A stretch of 64,000 bases of DNA. Origin: Chloroflexota bacterium. Lineage in GTDB: Bacteria; Chloroflexota; UBA11872; VXOZ01. The position numbers were made by a program, and so were the translations under genes. The notes below the pieces were generated by a model, which did no database searches, was not told the DNA's origin, and saw nothing but the letters and a program-made list of their open reading frames with translations. Of this stretch, positions 36,734 to 46,096 are shown one piece after another (within the stretch, counting starts at the first letter, position 1; each line of letters starts with the position of its first letter). The stretch lies in contig JAAXIC010000030.1 in assembly GCA_012270555.1 (NCBI GenBank), positions 127,103 through 191,102 on the forward strand. Reading direction: 5' to 3'.

Positions 36734-38841
36734 GCGAGGCAAGATATCGTCTTGGTGTGGATATTGGTGGTACGTTTACCGACGCCACGCTGGTCGATGA
36801 GGGCACCGGCCAGTTGTGGAATGCAAAAGTCTCATCCACACCGGGCGATCCGTCGCAGGGCTTTCTCACCGTCACGCAACAGATCCTCGACCGAGCCGCG
36901 TTGGCGCCGGAGACCCTCCGCTACGTGGTGCACGCCACCACCGTAGCGACAAACGCCATCATCGAAGGGAAAGTCGCTCCCACCGCACTCATCACCACGG
37001 AGGGCTTTCGCGATATCTTGGAGATCGCCCGCCAGATTCGCCCTTCGCTCTACGACACGCAATTTGAGAAACCCACACCACTCGTGCCGCGCGATCGCTG
37101 CTTCGGCGTCCGCGAACGCCTGGACGCCGATGGCGCGGTGGTTACACCATTGGACGAAACCGCAATACCGCACATCGCCAGTTTCATCCAGGAAGCGGGA
37201 ATAGAATCCGTAGCCGTCTGCTTCTTGCACTCGTATCTCAATGCGCAGCACGAGCAGCGAGCGGGCGAAATCCTGCGGGCACACGCGCCGAACATTGCAA
37301 TTTCCCTGTCATCAGAAGTTGCGCCGGAAATCCGCGAGTACTTTCGCGCCAGCACGACGGTTATCAATGCTGCCCTGAGGCCCATCGTCTCGCGGTATCT
37401 GGAAAACATCGAAGCGCGACTTCGTGCCCAAGGCATTGCATCGGAGCTACTGGTAATGCAGAGCAGCGGGGGACTCATGACGTTTGGCGATGCGCGCAGC
37501 AGGCCGGTCTTCATGGTGGAATCCGGCCCAGCCGCCGGTGTCATCACGGCGGCGCACCTCGGGGAATCATTGGGCCGTCGCAACGTCATCTCATTCGACA
37601 TGGGTGGCACGACGGCGAAGGTGGGTCTCGTGCAAGACGGCACGCCGCGCATCACGAAAGACTACGAGGTAGGATCCGTCGCCCAACCTGGCAGCGGAGG
37701 CTTCCGCGCGGGAGGCTATCCCATTCGTACGCCGGTCATAGACCTGGTGGAAATCGGTGCCGGGGGAGGCTCTATCGCGTGGATTGACCCTGGCGGTGTA
37801 TTGCGGGTGGGACCCCGGAGCGCGGGGGCTGATCCCGGTCCGGCTTGCTACGGTCAAGGCGGCACTGAACCAACGGTCACCGACGCAAATCTGGTCCTGG
37901 GCCGTCTCAACCCCGGCTACCTATTGGGGGGTGACCTCACGCTGGAAAGCGCGCTCGCACGCGCGGCAATCGAGGAACACATAGCCAAGCCGCTGGGGCT
38001 GGATGTGGTGAAAGCCGCCCATAGCATTGTCGAAATCGCCAACGTGGCGATGATCAACGCGCTGCGCCTTGTCTCAGTGCAACGCGGCCATGATCCCCGC
38101 GAGTTTGCGCTCACTGCCTTTGGCGGGGCCGGGCCCTTGCACGCCAACCGCCTGGCACACGAGATGAATATCCCCGTTACTGTCATTCCCACGAGCCCGG
38201 GCACGGCCTCCGCGCTGGGCCTCCTGGTCACCGACATTACGTACGACTACGCCACTACACTCATCGAACGTGTCGACCGCCTCGAACCGAGAGCGGTAGC
38301 GGATGTCTTCACGGACCTTAGGCAGCAAGGTACCGCAGCCCTTGCGGCCGCGGGCGTCGCATCAGACGATATGGCCTTTGTTCAGCACGTCGACTTGCGC
38401 TACGTCGGGCAGAGCTACGAGCTTACGCTGCCATATCCCGATGGCGAGGCGACCGGCGTTGACTTTGGAGATCTCTTGCATGAGTTCCACGGAGAGCACA
38501 ATCGCGTGTACGGCCATAGCGTGCCTGGTGAGCCGGTCGAGACCGTGAACTTGCGGCTCACGGCGCTCGGCACCATTGTGAAACCACCACTCTTGGAGAA
38601 AGGCGCCGGGAACGACGCGCTTCACGGGGCCGAGCGGGGCACGCGGCGCGTATACTTTGGCGAAGCGGACGCGTTCGTTGACTGTCCGATCTTTGACCGG
38701 TACGGCCTCGGCGCCGGGGCGGTTGTTCCCGGACCGGCGATTGTCGAAGAATATGACTCGACAACCGTAATTCACCCCGGCTACTACGCAACGGTCGATC
38801 AATACGGTACACTACTGATAACTCGGGCAGCGAATACGTAA
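36730..38841 (+). CDS. Hydantoinase A / 5-oxoprolinase family protein
   Basis: A 703-residue HyuA-family ATPase subunit with an actin-like ATP-binding core: YRLGVDIGGTFTDATLVDEG, VVHATTVATNAIIEGK, ISLSSEVAPEIREYFRASTT, MQSSGGLMTFGDARSRPVFM, FDMGGTTAKVGLVQDG and DLVEIGAGGGSIAWIDPGG. Together with HyuB it couples ATP hydrolysis to opening a five-membered amide ring. The GTG start lies inside the hyuB stop codon. A DAO-family oxidoreductase follows after 66 bases. Confidence 0.93.
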   Translation: MSEARYRLGVDIGGTFTDATLVDEGTGQLWNAKVSSTPGDPSQGFLTVTQQILDRAALAPETLRYVVHATTVATNAIIEGKVAPTALITTEGFRDILEIARQIRPSLYDTQFEKPTPLVPRDRCFGVRERLDADGAVVTPLDETAIPHIASFIQEAGIESVAVCFLHSYLNAQHEQRAGEILRAHAPNIAISLSSEVAPEIREYFRASTTVINAALRPIVSRYLENIEARLRAQGIASELLVMQSSGGLMTFGDARSRPVFMVESGPAAGVITAAHLGESLGRRNVISFDMGGTTAKVGLVQDGTPRITKDYEVGSVAQPGSGGFRAGGYPIRTPVIDLVEIGAGGGSIAWIDPGGVLRVGPRSAGADPGPACYGQGGTEPTVTDANLVLGRLNPGYLLGGDLTLESALARAAIEEHIAKPLGLDVVKAAHSIVEIANVAMINALRLVSVQRGHDPREFALTAFGGAGPLHANRLAHEMNIPVTVIPTSPGTASALGLLVTDITYDYATTLIERVDRLEPRAVADVFTDLRQQGTAALAAAGVASDDMAFVQHVDLRYVGQSYELTLPYPDGEATGVDFGDLLHEFHGEHNRVYGHSVPGEPVETVNLRLTALGTIVKPPLLEKGAGNDALHGAERGTRRVYFGEADAFVDCPIFDRYGLGAGAVVPGPAIVEEYDSTTVIHPGYYATVDQYGTLLITRAANT

Positions 38842-38907
38842 TCGGAGACGGGCCTGGCTCTAAGAAAGACCGCCTGGCGCGTCGCTCCGACGGAAGCGGG
38901 GAAACAG

Positions 38908-40086
38908 ATGGCTGAAACCGCTGACGTTGTCGTCGTAGGTGGTGGCAGCACCGGCACGAGCCTTGCCTGGCAGCTTGCCAAGATGGGAGCCGGCCAGGTT
39001 GTCTTGCTCGAACGCCGGGGTCTGGCGGCGCAAGCCACCGGCGTTACCGCTGGAATTGTGCGCACGCACTATACCCACGAAACGCTGGCGCGCATGGCTC
39101 TCCGTGCGCGGCAGGTGTTCGAGAACTTCGATGAGGTAGTCGGCGGGGACGCGGGTTTTCGCCAGACCGGCTTCCTCGCGCTGCTGGGATCGGACGACAT
39201 CGAGACGGTAGCGGCAAACGTCGCCATGCACCGCGACCTCGGCATCAATACGTACATACTTTCGCCTGACGAGATTCGCGAAGTAGAGCCGCGTTTGGCC
39301 TTGTGCGGCATTGGCGCCGCCGCGTGGGAACCGGAATCGGGGTACGCCGACCCGGTGCGCACGACCATCAGCTTTGCCAATGCGGCGCGGCGACACGGTG
39401 CTGAGCTGCGCATCGGCGTGGGGGCCGCGCGGCTGGTTGCCGACGCCAGCGGCATCACCGGCGTTGAGACAAACGCAGGGCACATTTCCACGCGCTCCGT
39501 CATCGTAGCCAACGGCTTCTCGTCCCGCGGTCTCGTCGCGCCCCTTGGCATCGAACTCCCCCTCACGCCCATCCGGCACGTCGTAGCGCTCATGCAGCGG
39601 GCCGATCACTTTGGGAAAACCCATCCCATAATTTCCGACCGCGTACTGGGAAGCTACTACCGTCCCCGCGAGGACGGACACACGATGGTCGGCAAGACCG
39701 CTCCCTACGACGGCGAGGAAGATCCGCACGTGGACGACTCTCCTGCCGCAAGTCCGGACGTGCTGCAGACCCTTGCCGAGCGCTATCGTCGTCGCTTCCC
39801 TAATCAAGGAGCGCCCGCGGTAAATGCTACGACATCCGGCCTCTACGACTGTTCGCCGGACCTCCAGCCGCTGCTTGGTCCCGTCCCCGACGTGGCGGGG
39901 CTCCACCTGGCGGTCGGCCTGAGCGGCCACGGCTTCAAGCTGAGCCCTATCTTCAGTCAAATGCTGGCGGAGCAACTGTTAACTGGCAACAGTACGCAGT
40001 TTGACATTACCCTATTCAGTCCGGCACGCTTTATCCAAGAACGGCGCATCGTGCCGCAGCACGCTTACTCGGTTTCTACCCTTTAG
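38908..40086 (+). CDS. FAD-dependent oxidoreductase, DAO family
   Basis: A 392-residue flavoprotein with the Rossmann FAD motif DVVVVGGGSTGTSLAWQLAK and the D-amino acid/sarcosine oxidase pattern: GVTAGIVRTHYTHE, ATNAGHISTRSVIVANG, VVNATTSGLYDCSPDLQPLL and GLSGHGFKLSP. Sarcosine oxidase beta-like or glycine/D-amino acid oxidase activity is likely. It sits 66 bases after hyuA, so it may oxidise the N-methyl or D-amino acid released by hydantoin opening. GGGGAAACAG precedes the ATG. Confidence 0.88.
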   Translation: MAETADVVVVGGGSTGTSLAWQLAKMGAGQVVLLERRGLAAQATGVTAGIVRTHYTHETLARMALRARQVFENFDEVVGGDAGFRQTGFLALLGSDDIETVAANVAMHRDLGINTYILSPDEIREVEPRLALCGIGAAAWEPESGYADPVRTTISFANAARRHGAELRIGVGAARLVADASGITGVETNAGHISTRSVIVANGFSSRGLVAPLGIELPLTPIRHVVALMQRADHFGKTHPIISDRVLGSYYRPREDGHTMVGKTAPYDGEEDPHVDDSPAASPDVLQTLAERYRRRFPNQGAPAVNATTSGLYDCSPDLQPLLGPVPDVAGLHLAVGLSGHGFKLSPIFSQMLAEQLLTGNSTQFDITLFSPARFIQERRIVPQHAYSVSTL

Positions 40087-40278
40087 GAACGTACACGAAA
40101 CCGCATGAAGATTCAGGAGAAATGTTCCCAATCGGTGCATAGAGCGGGCAGAGCAGTGAGAAAGGAGGGCGATGGAGTGTTCAAACAAGCGCCCGCGAGA
40201 GGCCAAATGTGAGGTAGTCCAAGTGTGTCCGGCAGCAAGATCGGCACACGCAATGGAGACCACGGGAGGTCATAAGCA

Positions 40279-41655
40279 ATGTCTAGAGGCAATGGGTTTA
40301 CAACTCGACGGCGTTTCCTGGCCGGCGTTGCCGGTCTGACCGGCGCCGCCATCGCCGCAGCTTGCGGTACCGTGCCAGTTGCGGATAGCGGCGAGATGAT
40401 GGAGGAGAAGGAAGCGCCAGCGGAAGCGGAAGCAGCGCCAGAAGCAGAAGTTGTAGAAGTGGTGTGGGCCTGCTACGACCTGCAGGAGCACCGCAATGCC
40501 ACGCTGCGTCAGATGGCAGAAGTCTGCAACAACACCTTGGAAAACCGAGTCACGAAACTCGAGATCGTCACTGAGAACTTCTTGGAGAAGATTCGCACCG
40601 AGTTTGTCGCCGGCACGACCACCTACGACATCGTCGTGAACCAGATCAACTGGGTGCAGGCCGGCGCGCGCACGGGCATGTTCCTGCCTATTAGCGACTA
40701 CATGAAGCGCGACGGCGTATCGCGCGATGACTACCTTGACTCCTCATCCTGGGAAGTCAACGGCATCATGTACGGACTGGCCTTCCTCGGCGGCGGCGAC
40801 GCCATCTACTTCAACAAGGACCTGTTCGATAACGACGGCGTCCCGTATCCCGAGTTGGGCACAACCTACGAGCAACTCCTTGATGGCGCCGCCAAGATGA
40901 CCAAGCAAACCGGTGATGAGACCACCCAATGGGGCTATAACTTTGGCTATGCCTCCTTGGAGGTCAATCTGGGCAGTTTCATCCTCGATTCCGGCGGACA
41001 GGTACTCAACGAGGCCCGCGATATGGCCCTCTACGGCGAGGACCAAAACGCCATCGCCGGCGCCCAATTTTACGTAGACATGATCCTCAAGCATCGGGTA
41101 GTGCCCTGGGGCGAGGCAAGGCAGGCGCTGCGTGAGGAGGGCGGCAGCGGTCGCCACATCGGCACCGGCAAGGTTGCCATGTCGCAGATTACGTTGATCC
41201 CGTTGAAGGGCGCCTACGAGGTGCTCGGCGACCGGCTGGGCATTGCGCCGCTCGCCACCGGCCCGGCAGGCACCCGCAGCCCGGCCACCGGCAGCAACGC
41301 CTGGAGCATCATGTCGCTCACCGAAGTGCCCGACGCGGCCTGGGACGTGTTCTACGTCCTTTCTCAGAAGGAGGCGCAAGACCTTTACGCCGTGCACGCC
41401 CACCCCGGGCTCTTTGCCTCCGCCGACGTGTTCCTGGGCAACTATCCCGGCATGGACTGGGACATAGTCCTAGACCACTGGCGGGACGGTGGACGCGACT
41501 TCTTCCTGACGCCGGAAACCGGCGAGTTCTGGACGACCGCGAACCAGCATCTCCAGCCGATGTACACCGGTGAGAGTACCGTCCAAGAGGCGATGAAGAC
41601 GTCCGCTGACGCTGTCAACGAACTCTTCGCGCAGCGCCCGGACGACTGGAACTAG
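40279..41655 (+). CDS. ABC transporter substrate-binding lipoprotein (family 1)
   Basis: A 458-residue extracellular solute-binding protein. The start TTRRRFLAGVAGLTGAAIAA plus ACG is a twin-arginine signal with a lipobox cysteine near residue 30, followed by an acidic linker (GEMMEEKEAPAEAEAAPEAE). The body has the sugar-binding pattern EFVAGTTTYDIVVNQINWVQ, SSWEVNGIMYGLAFLGGGDA and a C-terminal GTGKVAMSQI with WSIMSLTEVPDAAW. No permease or ATPase lies adjacent, so the transporter is encoded elsewhere. GGAGGT precedes the ATG, and a terminator directly follows the stop. Confidence 0.9.
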   Translation: MSRGNGFTTRRRFLAGVAGLTGAAIAAACGTVPVADSGEMMEEKEAPAEAEAAPEAEVVEVVWACYDLQEHRNATLRQMAEVCNNTLENRVTKLEIVTENFLEKIRTEFVAGTTTYDIVVNQINWVQAGARTGMFLPISDYMKRDGVSRDDYLDSSSWEVNGIMYGLAFLGGGDAIYFNKDLFDNDGVPYPELGTTYEQLLDGAAKMTKQTGDETTQWGYNFGYASLEVNLGSFILDSGGQVLNEARDMALYGEDQNAIAGAQFYVDMILKHRVVPWGEARQALREEGGSGRHIGTGKVAMSQITLIPLKGAYEVLGDRLGIAPLATGPAGTRSPATGSNAWSIMSLTEVPDAAWDVFYVLSQKEAQDLYAVHAHPGLFASADVFLGNYPGMDWDIVLDHWRDGGRDFFLTPETGEFWTTANQHLQPMYTGESTVQEAMKTSADAVNELFAQRPDDWN

Positions 41656-41662
41656 CCGTTTT

Positions 41663-41704
41663 GACAGAGGGTGCGTTGCGGCGCATCCCTCTGTCGCTTT
41701 TCGT
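41663..41704 (+). terminator. Rho-independent terminator after the substrate-binding protein gene
   Basis: GACAGAGGG (41663-41671) pairs with CCCTCTGTC (41687-41695) and the inner TGCG/CGCA extend the stem past a one-base bulge. GCTTTTCG follows. The stop codon ends eight bases upstream. Confidence 0.75.
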
Positions 41705-41739
41705 CAATTACACAAGGCCGGAAGACGACTACAAAACAC

Positions 41740-41858
41740 GTCATTCCGAGCGCAGCGTCGAACAGGGTTCGCGGAATCTAGGGCCAGCGCGAAGGTTGCG
41801 CCCTGCCTAGGTGCACGAGCGCGGAGCAGATGGATTCCCGTTTTCACGGGAATGACGG
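41740..41858. repeat. Two adjacent interspersed repeats (families C and D)
   Basis: 41740-41782 carries GTCATTCCGAGCGCAGCG followed later by GGAATCTAGGG, a widespread short-repeat sequence. 41831-41858 has TGGATTCCCG-TTTTCA-CGGGAATGACGG, a hairpin also present inside rfaE2 (32657-32700). They fill the gap between the transporter gene and the NIF3-like gene. Confidence 0.65.
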
Positions 41859-41997
41859 ATGAGGTTGCTGTCTATTCTCATATAGCGACGGTTGTATTCT
41901 CCAGAAAGCTTGCACGATCCTGATCCCGAATTAATATCCTCTTGATTACAAACCAGAGAGCGGTTTGTTCGCTCTCCTACTCTGCTGAGGCCCAAGC

Positions 41998-42963
41998 ATG
42001 ACTGTCCGCGACCTTTACGAAGCTGCAATTGAACTCGGTATAGCCCTTGATCCTCGTAGTCGGGAGACGCTCGACGCTGAACTCGCGCGTCGTAAGCAAG
42101 AATTCGACGCGTTGCCGGACTGGAAGAAGCCGTATTTCGACCACGAGCGGCTGCGCAATCCCTATGGCGACGTGCGCATCGTCAACGGCCCGGAAGATGC
42201 CGAGGTATATACCGCCCTCGCGGGCATCAATATCGGTACGGACGAATTCCTCATCGCCGACCGCCTCAGGGACAAGAGCGTGCCCCTCGACGCCATCATC
42301 GCCCATCACACGAGCGGCACGGGCATCGGTCGCTCGCACATCGACGACATCACGCTCATCAACATCGACATCTTCGTCCGTGAGGGCGTGCCACGCAAGG
42401 AAGCGGAGAAGGTACTCCTGCCCTGGATCGATGAGTGGCGCACCGGCTACGACGACATGCCGCACCGCATGGGCCCGGACATGGCGCGGCTCTTCGAGAT
42501 CCCCTTCATCCAAATTCACACGCCGCAGGACCTCTATATTGGCGTAGGCATCAAGCAGGTGTTTGACGAATTGCAGCCTCATTCGCTGGCCGATGCCGAA
42601 GAAGCGCTCATGACCATTCCCGAATTCCAGGGCGCCGCGCGCCACGGCGCGTATTCCATGGTACTTGCCGGCGAACCGGACACGCCCCTCGGACGCTACC
42701 TCATACAAGATGCCGGCGGGTGGCTGTGGCCGCCGGAAGCGCAACCGCTCTTTGCCAAAGCCGGCATCAACACTGTGCTGCAAATTGGGGCAAGTGCAGC
42801 GGTGGCAGAGGCGGCGAAGAAAGTCGGAGTTTCGGTCGTGCGGCTGCCGCACGCCGCTGCCGATAACCTGGGCATAAACCTCTTCTACGACGAAATTGAA
42901 CGCCGTTTCGGGCCGCTCCACATCATTCCCTGCAACTACTTTGAACGTATCAGACACGCGTAG
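41998..42963 (+). CDS. NIF3-like (DUF34) family protein
   Basis: A 321-residue protein resembling the NIF3/DUF34 metal-binding family, in the variant with an N-terminal charged helix (ARRKQEFDALPDWKKPYF). Matching segments are FLIADRLRDKSVPLDAIIAH followed by HTSGTG, where the double histidine fits a metal ligand. The end, VVRLPHAAADNLGINLFYDE, resembles the second metal site. NIF3 proteins are conserved but of unclear function. An upstream GAG-rich site is weak. It could be linked to the C45 and deacetylase-like genes downstream. Confidence 0.65.
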   Translation: MTVRDLYEAAIELGIALDPRSRETLDAELARRKQEFDALPDWKKPYFDHERLRNPYGDVRIVNGPEDAEVYTALAGINIGTDEFLIADRLRDKSVPLDAIIAHHTSGTGIGRSHIDDITLINIDIFVREGVPRKEAEKVLLPWIDEWRTGYDDMPHRMGPDMARLFEIPFIQIHTPQDLYIGVGIKQVFDELQPHSLADAEEALMTIPEFQGAARHGAYSMVLAGEPDTPLGRYLIQDAGGWLWPPEAQPLFAKAGINTVLQIGASAAVAEAAKKVGVSVVRLPHAAADNLGINLFYDEIERRFGPLHIIPCNYFERIRHA

Positions 42964-43006
42964 TATCGTGCCAATGCGTGCTGGCAAATAGCCAAGCTCT
43001 CCGTCT

Positions 43007-43100
43007 GCCCCTTCTCCCTGAGGAGACCCTTGCGTAACTAAGGCTAGAGGAAAAGGACTTACACCCTCTCCCTGAGGGAGAGGGCCGGGGTGAGGGTGAA
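43007..43100 (-). repeat. Interspersed repeat, family A (full and partial copies)
   Basis: 43063-43100 holds ACCCTCTCCCTGAGGGAGAG and a GGCCGGGGTGAGGG arm, inverted relative to the copy at 17791. A partial copy, CCCCTTCTCCCTGAGGAG, lies at 43007-43025. The two sit between the NIF3-like and C45 genes. Confidence 0.7.
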
Positions 43101-43185
43101 AGACTAGAACAAGATCGCGTTGCAGCAGCAAGACCCGGCGCGTAATAGCCCCGCACGCTGCGATTGCTAGCGAAGGAGAACTACC

Positions 43186-44223
43186 GTGCGTCGCGTTGAA
43201 CTCTCCGGCACTCCCTACAACATGGGCCTCCAGCATGGCACCGCCTGTGCTGTAGCGGTTTGCACTGCCATTGAGAATGTGGTCTATGGCAGACAGATCG
43301 ATGCCGCTCATCGCGAGCGAGTCGTGCGACAGATGGAGCGCAATGTCGAACGCATCTTCCCAGAGGCGCTTGAAGAAATGCAGGGCATCGCCGACGGTGC
43401 GGGGCTCAAACTCGACGACATTCTGGCCTACGCGTCGTGCATGGAAGTGGGCCGTACCGCGCCTGGCTGCACGAATGTGGCGCTGCGCACCGCCGAGCAC
43501 GGCGTCGTGCATTACAAGTCCAATGACGTGGGTAAGGACTCTATCGGCTCGTATGTCTTCTGGGACATCCGCCCCGACAAAGGCCACCCCTTCATCTGCG
43601 TCTCCGGCCCGGGCGCGCCCTGGATGGGTCCGGGCGTGAACGACACCGGTCTCACCTTTGGCGGCAGCAGCATCATGAATACCGATCAAGACTGGGAACG
43701 CGGTATCCCCACCAATCTCCTCCAACGCTACCTCTTGCAGTACTGCGCCGACGTTGAAGAAGGCATCGCCCTCTGCGAGAGCACGCCGGTGATGAACCAC
43801 GGCATGAACATCATGCTCACCGACCCGGCGGAGAACGCGGTCGTTGTGGAACGTTCAGCCACGCGCATGGCGGTGCGGCGGATGGAGAACGATGCCATCT
43901 GGTGCGCCAACCACTACGTGACGCCGGAAATGCAGGACGTCGACAATCGAACGAACGCGGACTTTCGCGCCAACAGCGAAGGCCGCGCGGCGCTTCTCGC
44001 TGAACTCACGGCGGAAGAGCCGCATACGCTGGAACAGGTAACTTGCATCGCACGCGCCCATGCCGATCCGGTCTCAATGTGTCAACACGGGCCGATGCAC
44101 AGTGCGTTCGGGCTCATAGCGATTTCCCGCGACCGCACGCTCCTCGCCAGTGACGGCTACCCCTGTCAGAATGAGCTTGAAGTCTTCACCTACGACGCCC
44201 AAGCGACCGCCGTTGGGAACTGA
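43186..44223 (+). CDS. C45-family peptidase / acyltransferase-like (Ntn hydrolase)
   Basis: A 345-residue protein like the acyl-CoA:6-aminopenicillanic acid acyltransferase (C45) family. The nucleophile is probably the cysteine in GCTNVALRT at residue 95, and the FGGSSIMNTDQ, MNHGMNIMLTDP and VVVERSATRMAVRRME strands fit the Ntn-hydrolase beta-sandwich. Such enzymes mature by autocleavage before the cysteine and hydrolyse or transfer amides. The GTG start at 43186 follows AAGGAGAA. The next gene begins ten bases after its stop, so both are likely co-transcribed. Confidence 0.85.
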   Translation: MRRVELSGTPYNMGLQHGTACAVAVCTAIENVVYGRQIDAAHRERVVRQMERNVERIFPEALEEMQGIADGAGLKLDDILAYASCMEVGRTAPGCTNVALRTAEHGVVHYKSNDVGKDSIGSYVFWDIRPDKGHPFICVSGPGAPWMGPGVNDTGLTFGGSSIMNTDQDWERGIPTNLLQRYLLQYCADVEEGIALCESTPVMNHGMNIMLTDPAENAVVVERSATRMAVRRMENDAIWCANHYVTPEMQDVDNRTNADFRANSEGRAALLAELTAEEPHTLEQVTCIARAHADPVSMCQHGPMHSAFGLIAISRDRTLLASDGYPCQNELEVFTYDAQATAVGN

Positions 44224-44233
44224 GGAGGGTCAT

Positions 44234-46069
44234 ATGAATCAGCCAATCCTGGTTTTGTACGCCGACGATGCGCTCACGACACCCGTGAGCGCGGAAATCC
44301 TGCGCTGCGAAGGTTTTCCCTGGCTTGAAGCAAAAACGGCAGCCTCCTTCACCGATGCGTCGCCGGATGTCGCGCTCATCGTCGTCGCCGGCAGCGGCAT
44401 GAGCAGCGAGACCGCGGAGCGCCTGGCGGGAGCGGTAGCAGGTGGCACTACGCTCATTGCTCTGGCTCCCGATCCTACTTTGCTCAGTGCCTTTGGCGTC
44501 ACTGCAGGCGAGCAAGTGTCAGACGCATGGCTCACGGTGCGGCAGCTACCCCGCTGGGAACACGGCAGCTTGCCCCTGCTCTGCCCGGATGATATTTCAC
44601 AGCCGTTGCGCGGCGGTGAGACGGTTGCCGAGCTGCGGGATGCCGAGGGCAAGCTCTATGGTGCAGGCATTGTCGAAGCGCGGCTGGGTGAAGGCAAGGC
44701 GTGGCTCTATGGTTACGACCTGTGCCAGGCCGTCGTCACGTTTCGTCACGGCGATGGCGACCTGCATGAGCGCCCGCTGCGCGACATGGGACCGCTGAAG
44801 GGCCCGCGCCACCTCTACAGCTTCTTTGCGCTTTCCGAGAAAACCACCCGCGATGTGCCCGTGGCGGATGTCCACCAAGACATTCTCCGCACCCTGGTGG
44901 CGGAGGCGCTGGCCAACACGCCGCTACCGCGCCTCTGGTACTTCCCTGACGCCGCGCCGGCCCTGTGGTTCATCAAGGGCGACGGCTGCGGTGAGAATGG
45001 TGCTCCCGTGCTGGTAGACATTGTGGAATCGTACGACGCGTTGCTCACTTTCTACCGGGCGCCGTTCAGTCGCTACCACGGCGACCTGATGAAAGAGTGG
45101 CATGCGCGGGGCCATGCCGTATCTATCGAGGTAGACCTGACCAGTATCACCCAGTACGCCGTGCAGGAAAACGGTACGCAGGTGCGCTACGGCCGCACGC
45201 CGGAAGACCTCAACGAGAACTATCTGCCTGCCCTCCGCGCCAACCTGCAAGAGTCCTGGGACGTCTTTCGCCGGGAGACCGGCCTCGACGTGGAGACCAT
45301 CTGCAGCCACGGTTGCCAATGGACCGGGCATCCATTGCTGCAGATAATGTTGGACTTCGGGTGGTACACGCCCACACACTTTGCCTCCCATGATCCCCGC
45401 ATGCGGCGTGACGAGAACTACGGTCCCTACATGATTGGCACGGGCCTCTGCATGCCCTATTTCCAGCACGGCGTGGGTCTCACGGATATGTGGCACATGC
45501 CCGCCCAGTGGGACGAAAGCCAGACCATCGGTCGGCACGAGGATTTGTTGGCAGGCCCGATGGCAGAGACACCGGACCGCGTGGAGGGCATGGTGGGCCT
45601 CACGTCAGAGGAGTACGGCGTGGAACTCGCCCGCTTTGCCGAATCCGCGGCCACGCGCTGGCACGTGATGCAGATCGCGAACTTCCATCCCGTCTACGCC
45701 GCCGGCCCACAAGACCACGTCAGAGCCTCCCGCCATGCGCTTGAGCTGGGTATGGAAGGGGCAATTGCGGCCGGCTGCCGCTTCGAGAATCAGGAAAACT
45801 ACTCCAGCTTCTCGCGCGCCCGTGCGGGCGTACACTTGACTGAGTCCTATGCCCAAGGCGAAAACCACTTCATCACACTGGTAGCCGGCGCGAACATCTC
45901 AGGGCTGTCGCTGATGCTTCCCGATAACGTCACGTCTGTTCAGGAAAAGAGCACCGGTGCCTCGCTTCCCATCCAGCAGGTGACGCTGGAAAGCCGACAC
46001 CAGCGTGCGGTGACCATCGATCTCAACGAAGGCGCGCCGCTGACCCTATGTCTTAAGTTAGCTGCGTAG
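44234..46069 (+). CDS. Glutamine-amidotransferase-like plus deacetylase-like two-domain protein
   Basis: A 611-residue protein. Residues about 1-200 have a flavodoxin-like amidotransferase fold (PILVLYADD, VALIVVAGSGMSSETAERLA, TTLIALAPDPTLLSAF). Residues about 235-560 resemble a polysaccharide-deacetylase (NodB) barrel: LWFIKGDGCGENGAPVL, EWHARGHAVSIEVDLTSIT, ICSHGCQWTGHPLLQ. Typical catalytic residues (DD, H-x3-H) are not exact, so activity is uncertain. A beta-sandwich-like tail follows. GAGGAGGG precedes the ATG, ten bases after the C45 gene stop. Confidence 0.55.
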   Translation: MNQPILVLYADDALTTPVSAEILRCEGFPWLEAKTAASFTDASPDVALIVVAGSGMSSETAERLAGAVAGGTTLIALAPDPTLLSAFGVTAGEQVSDAWLTVRQLPRWEHGSLPLLCPDDISQPLRGGETVAELRDAEGKLYGAGIVEARLGEGKAWLYGYDLCQAVVTFRHGDGDLHERPLRDMGPLKGPRHLYSFFALSEKTTRDVPVADVHQDILRTLVAEALANTPLPRLWYFPDAAPALWFIKGDGCGENGAPVLVDIVESYDALLTFYRAPFSRYHGDLMKEWHARGHAVSIEVDLTSITQYAVQENGTQVRYGRTPEDLNENYLPALRANLQESWDVFRRETGLDVETICSHGCQWTGHPLLQIMLDFGWYTPTHFASHDPRMRRDENYGPYMIGTGLCMPYFQHGVGLTDMWHMPAQWDESQTIGRHEDLLAGPMAETPDRVEGMVGLTSEEYGVELARFAESAATRWHVMQIANFHPVYAAGPQDHVRASRHALELGMEGAIAAGCRFENQENYSSFSRARAGVHLTESYAQGENHFITLVAGANISGLSLMLPDNVTSVQEKSTGASLPIQQVTLESRHQRAVTIDLNEGAPLTLCLKLAA

Positions 46070-46096
46070 GCTCCCTGTAATGGAGCAGTTGCACCG

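Noticed and set aside
41977-43800. A 607-codon minus-strand open frame
   Set aside because: It is antisense to the NIF3-like and C45 genes, has no ribosome binding site, and translates the interspersed repeats in frame. High GC bias makes such shadow frames common here.
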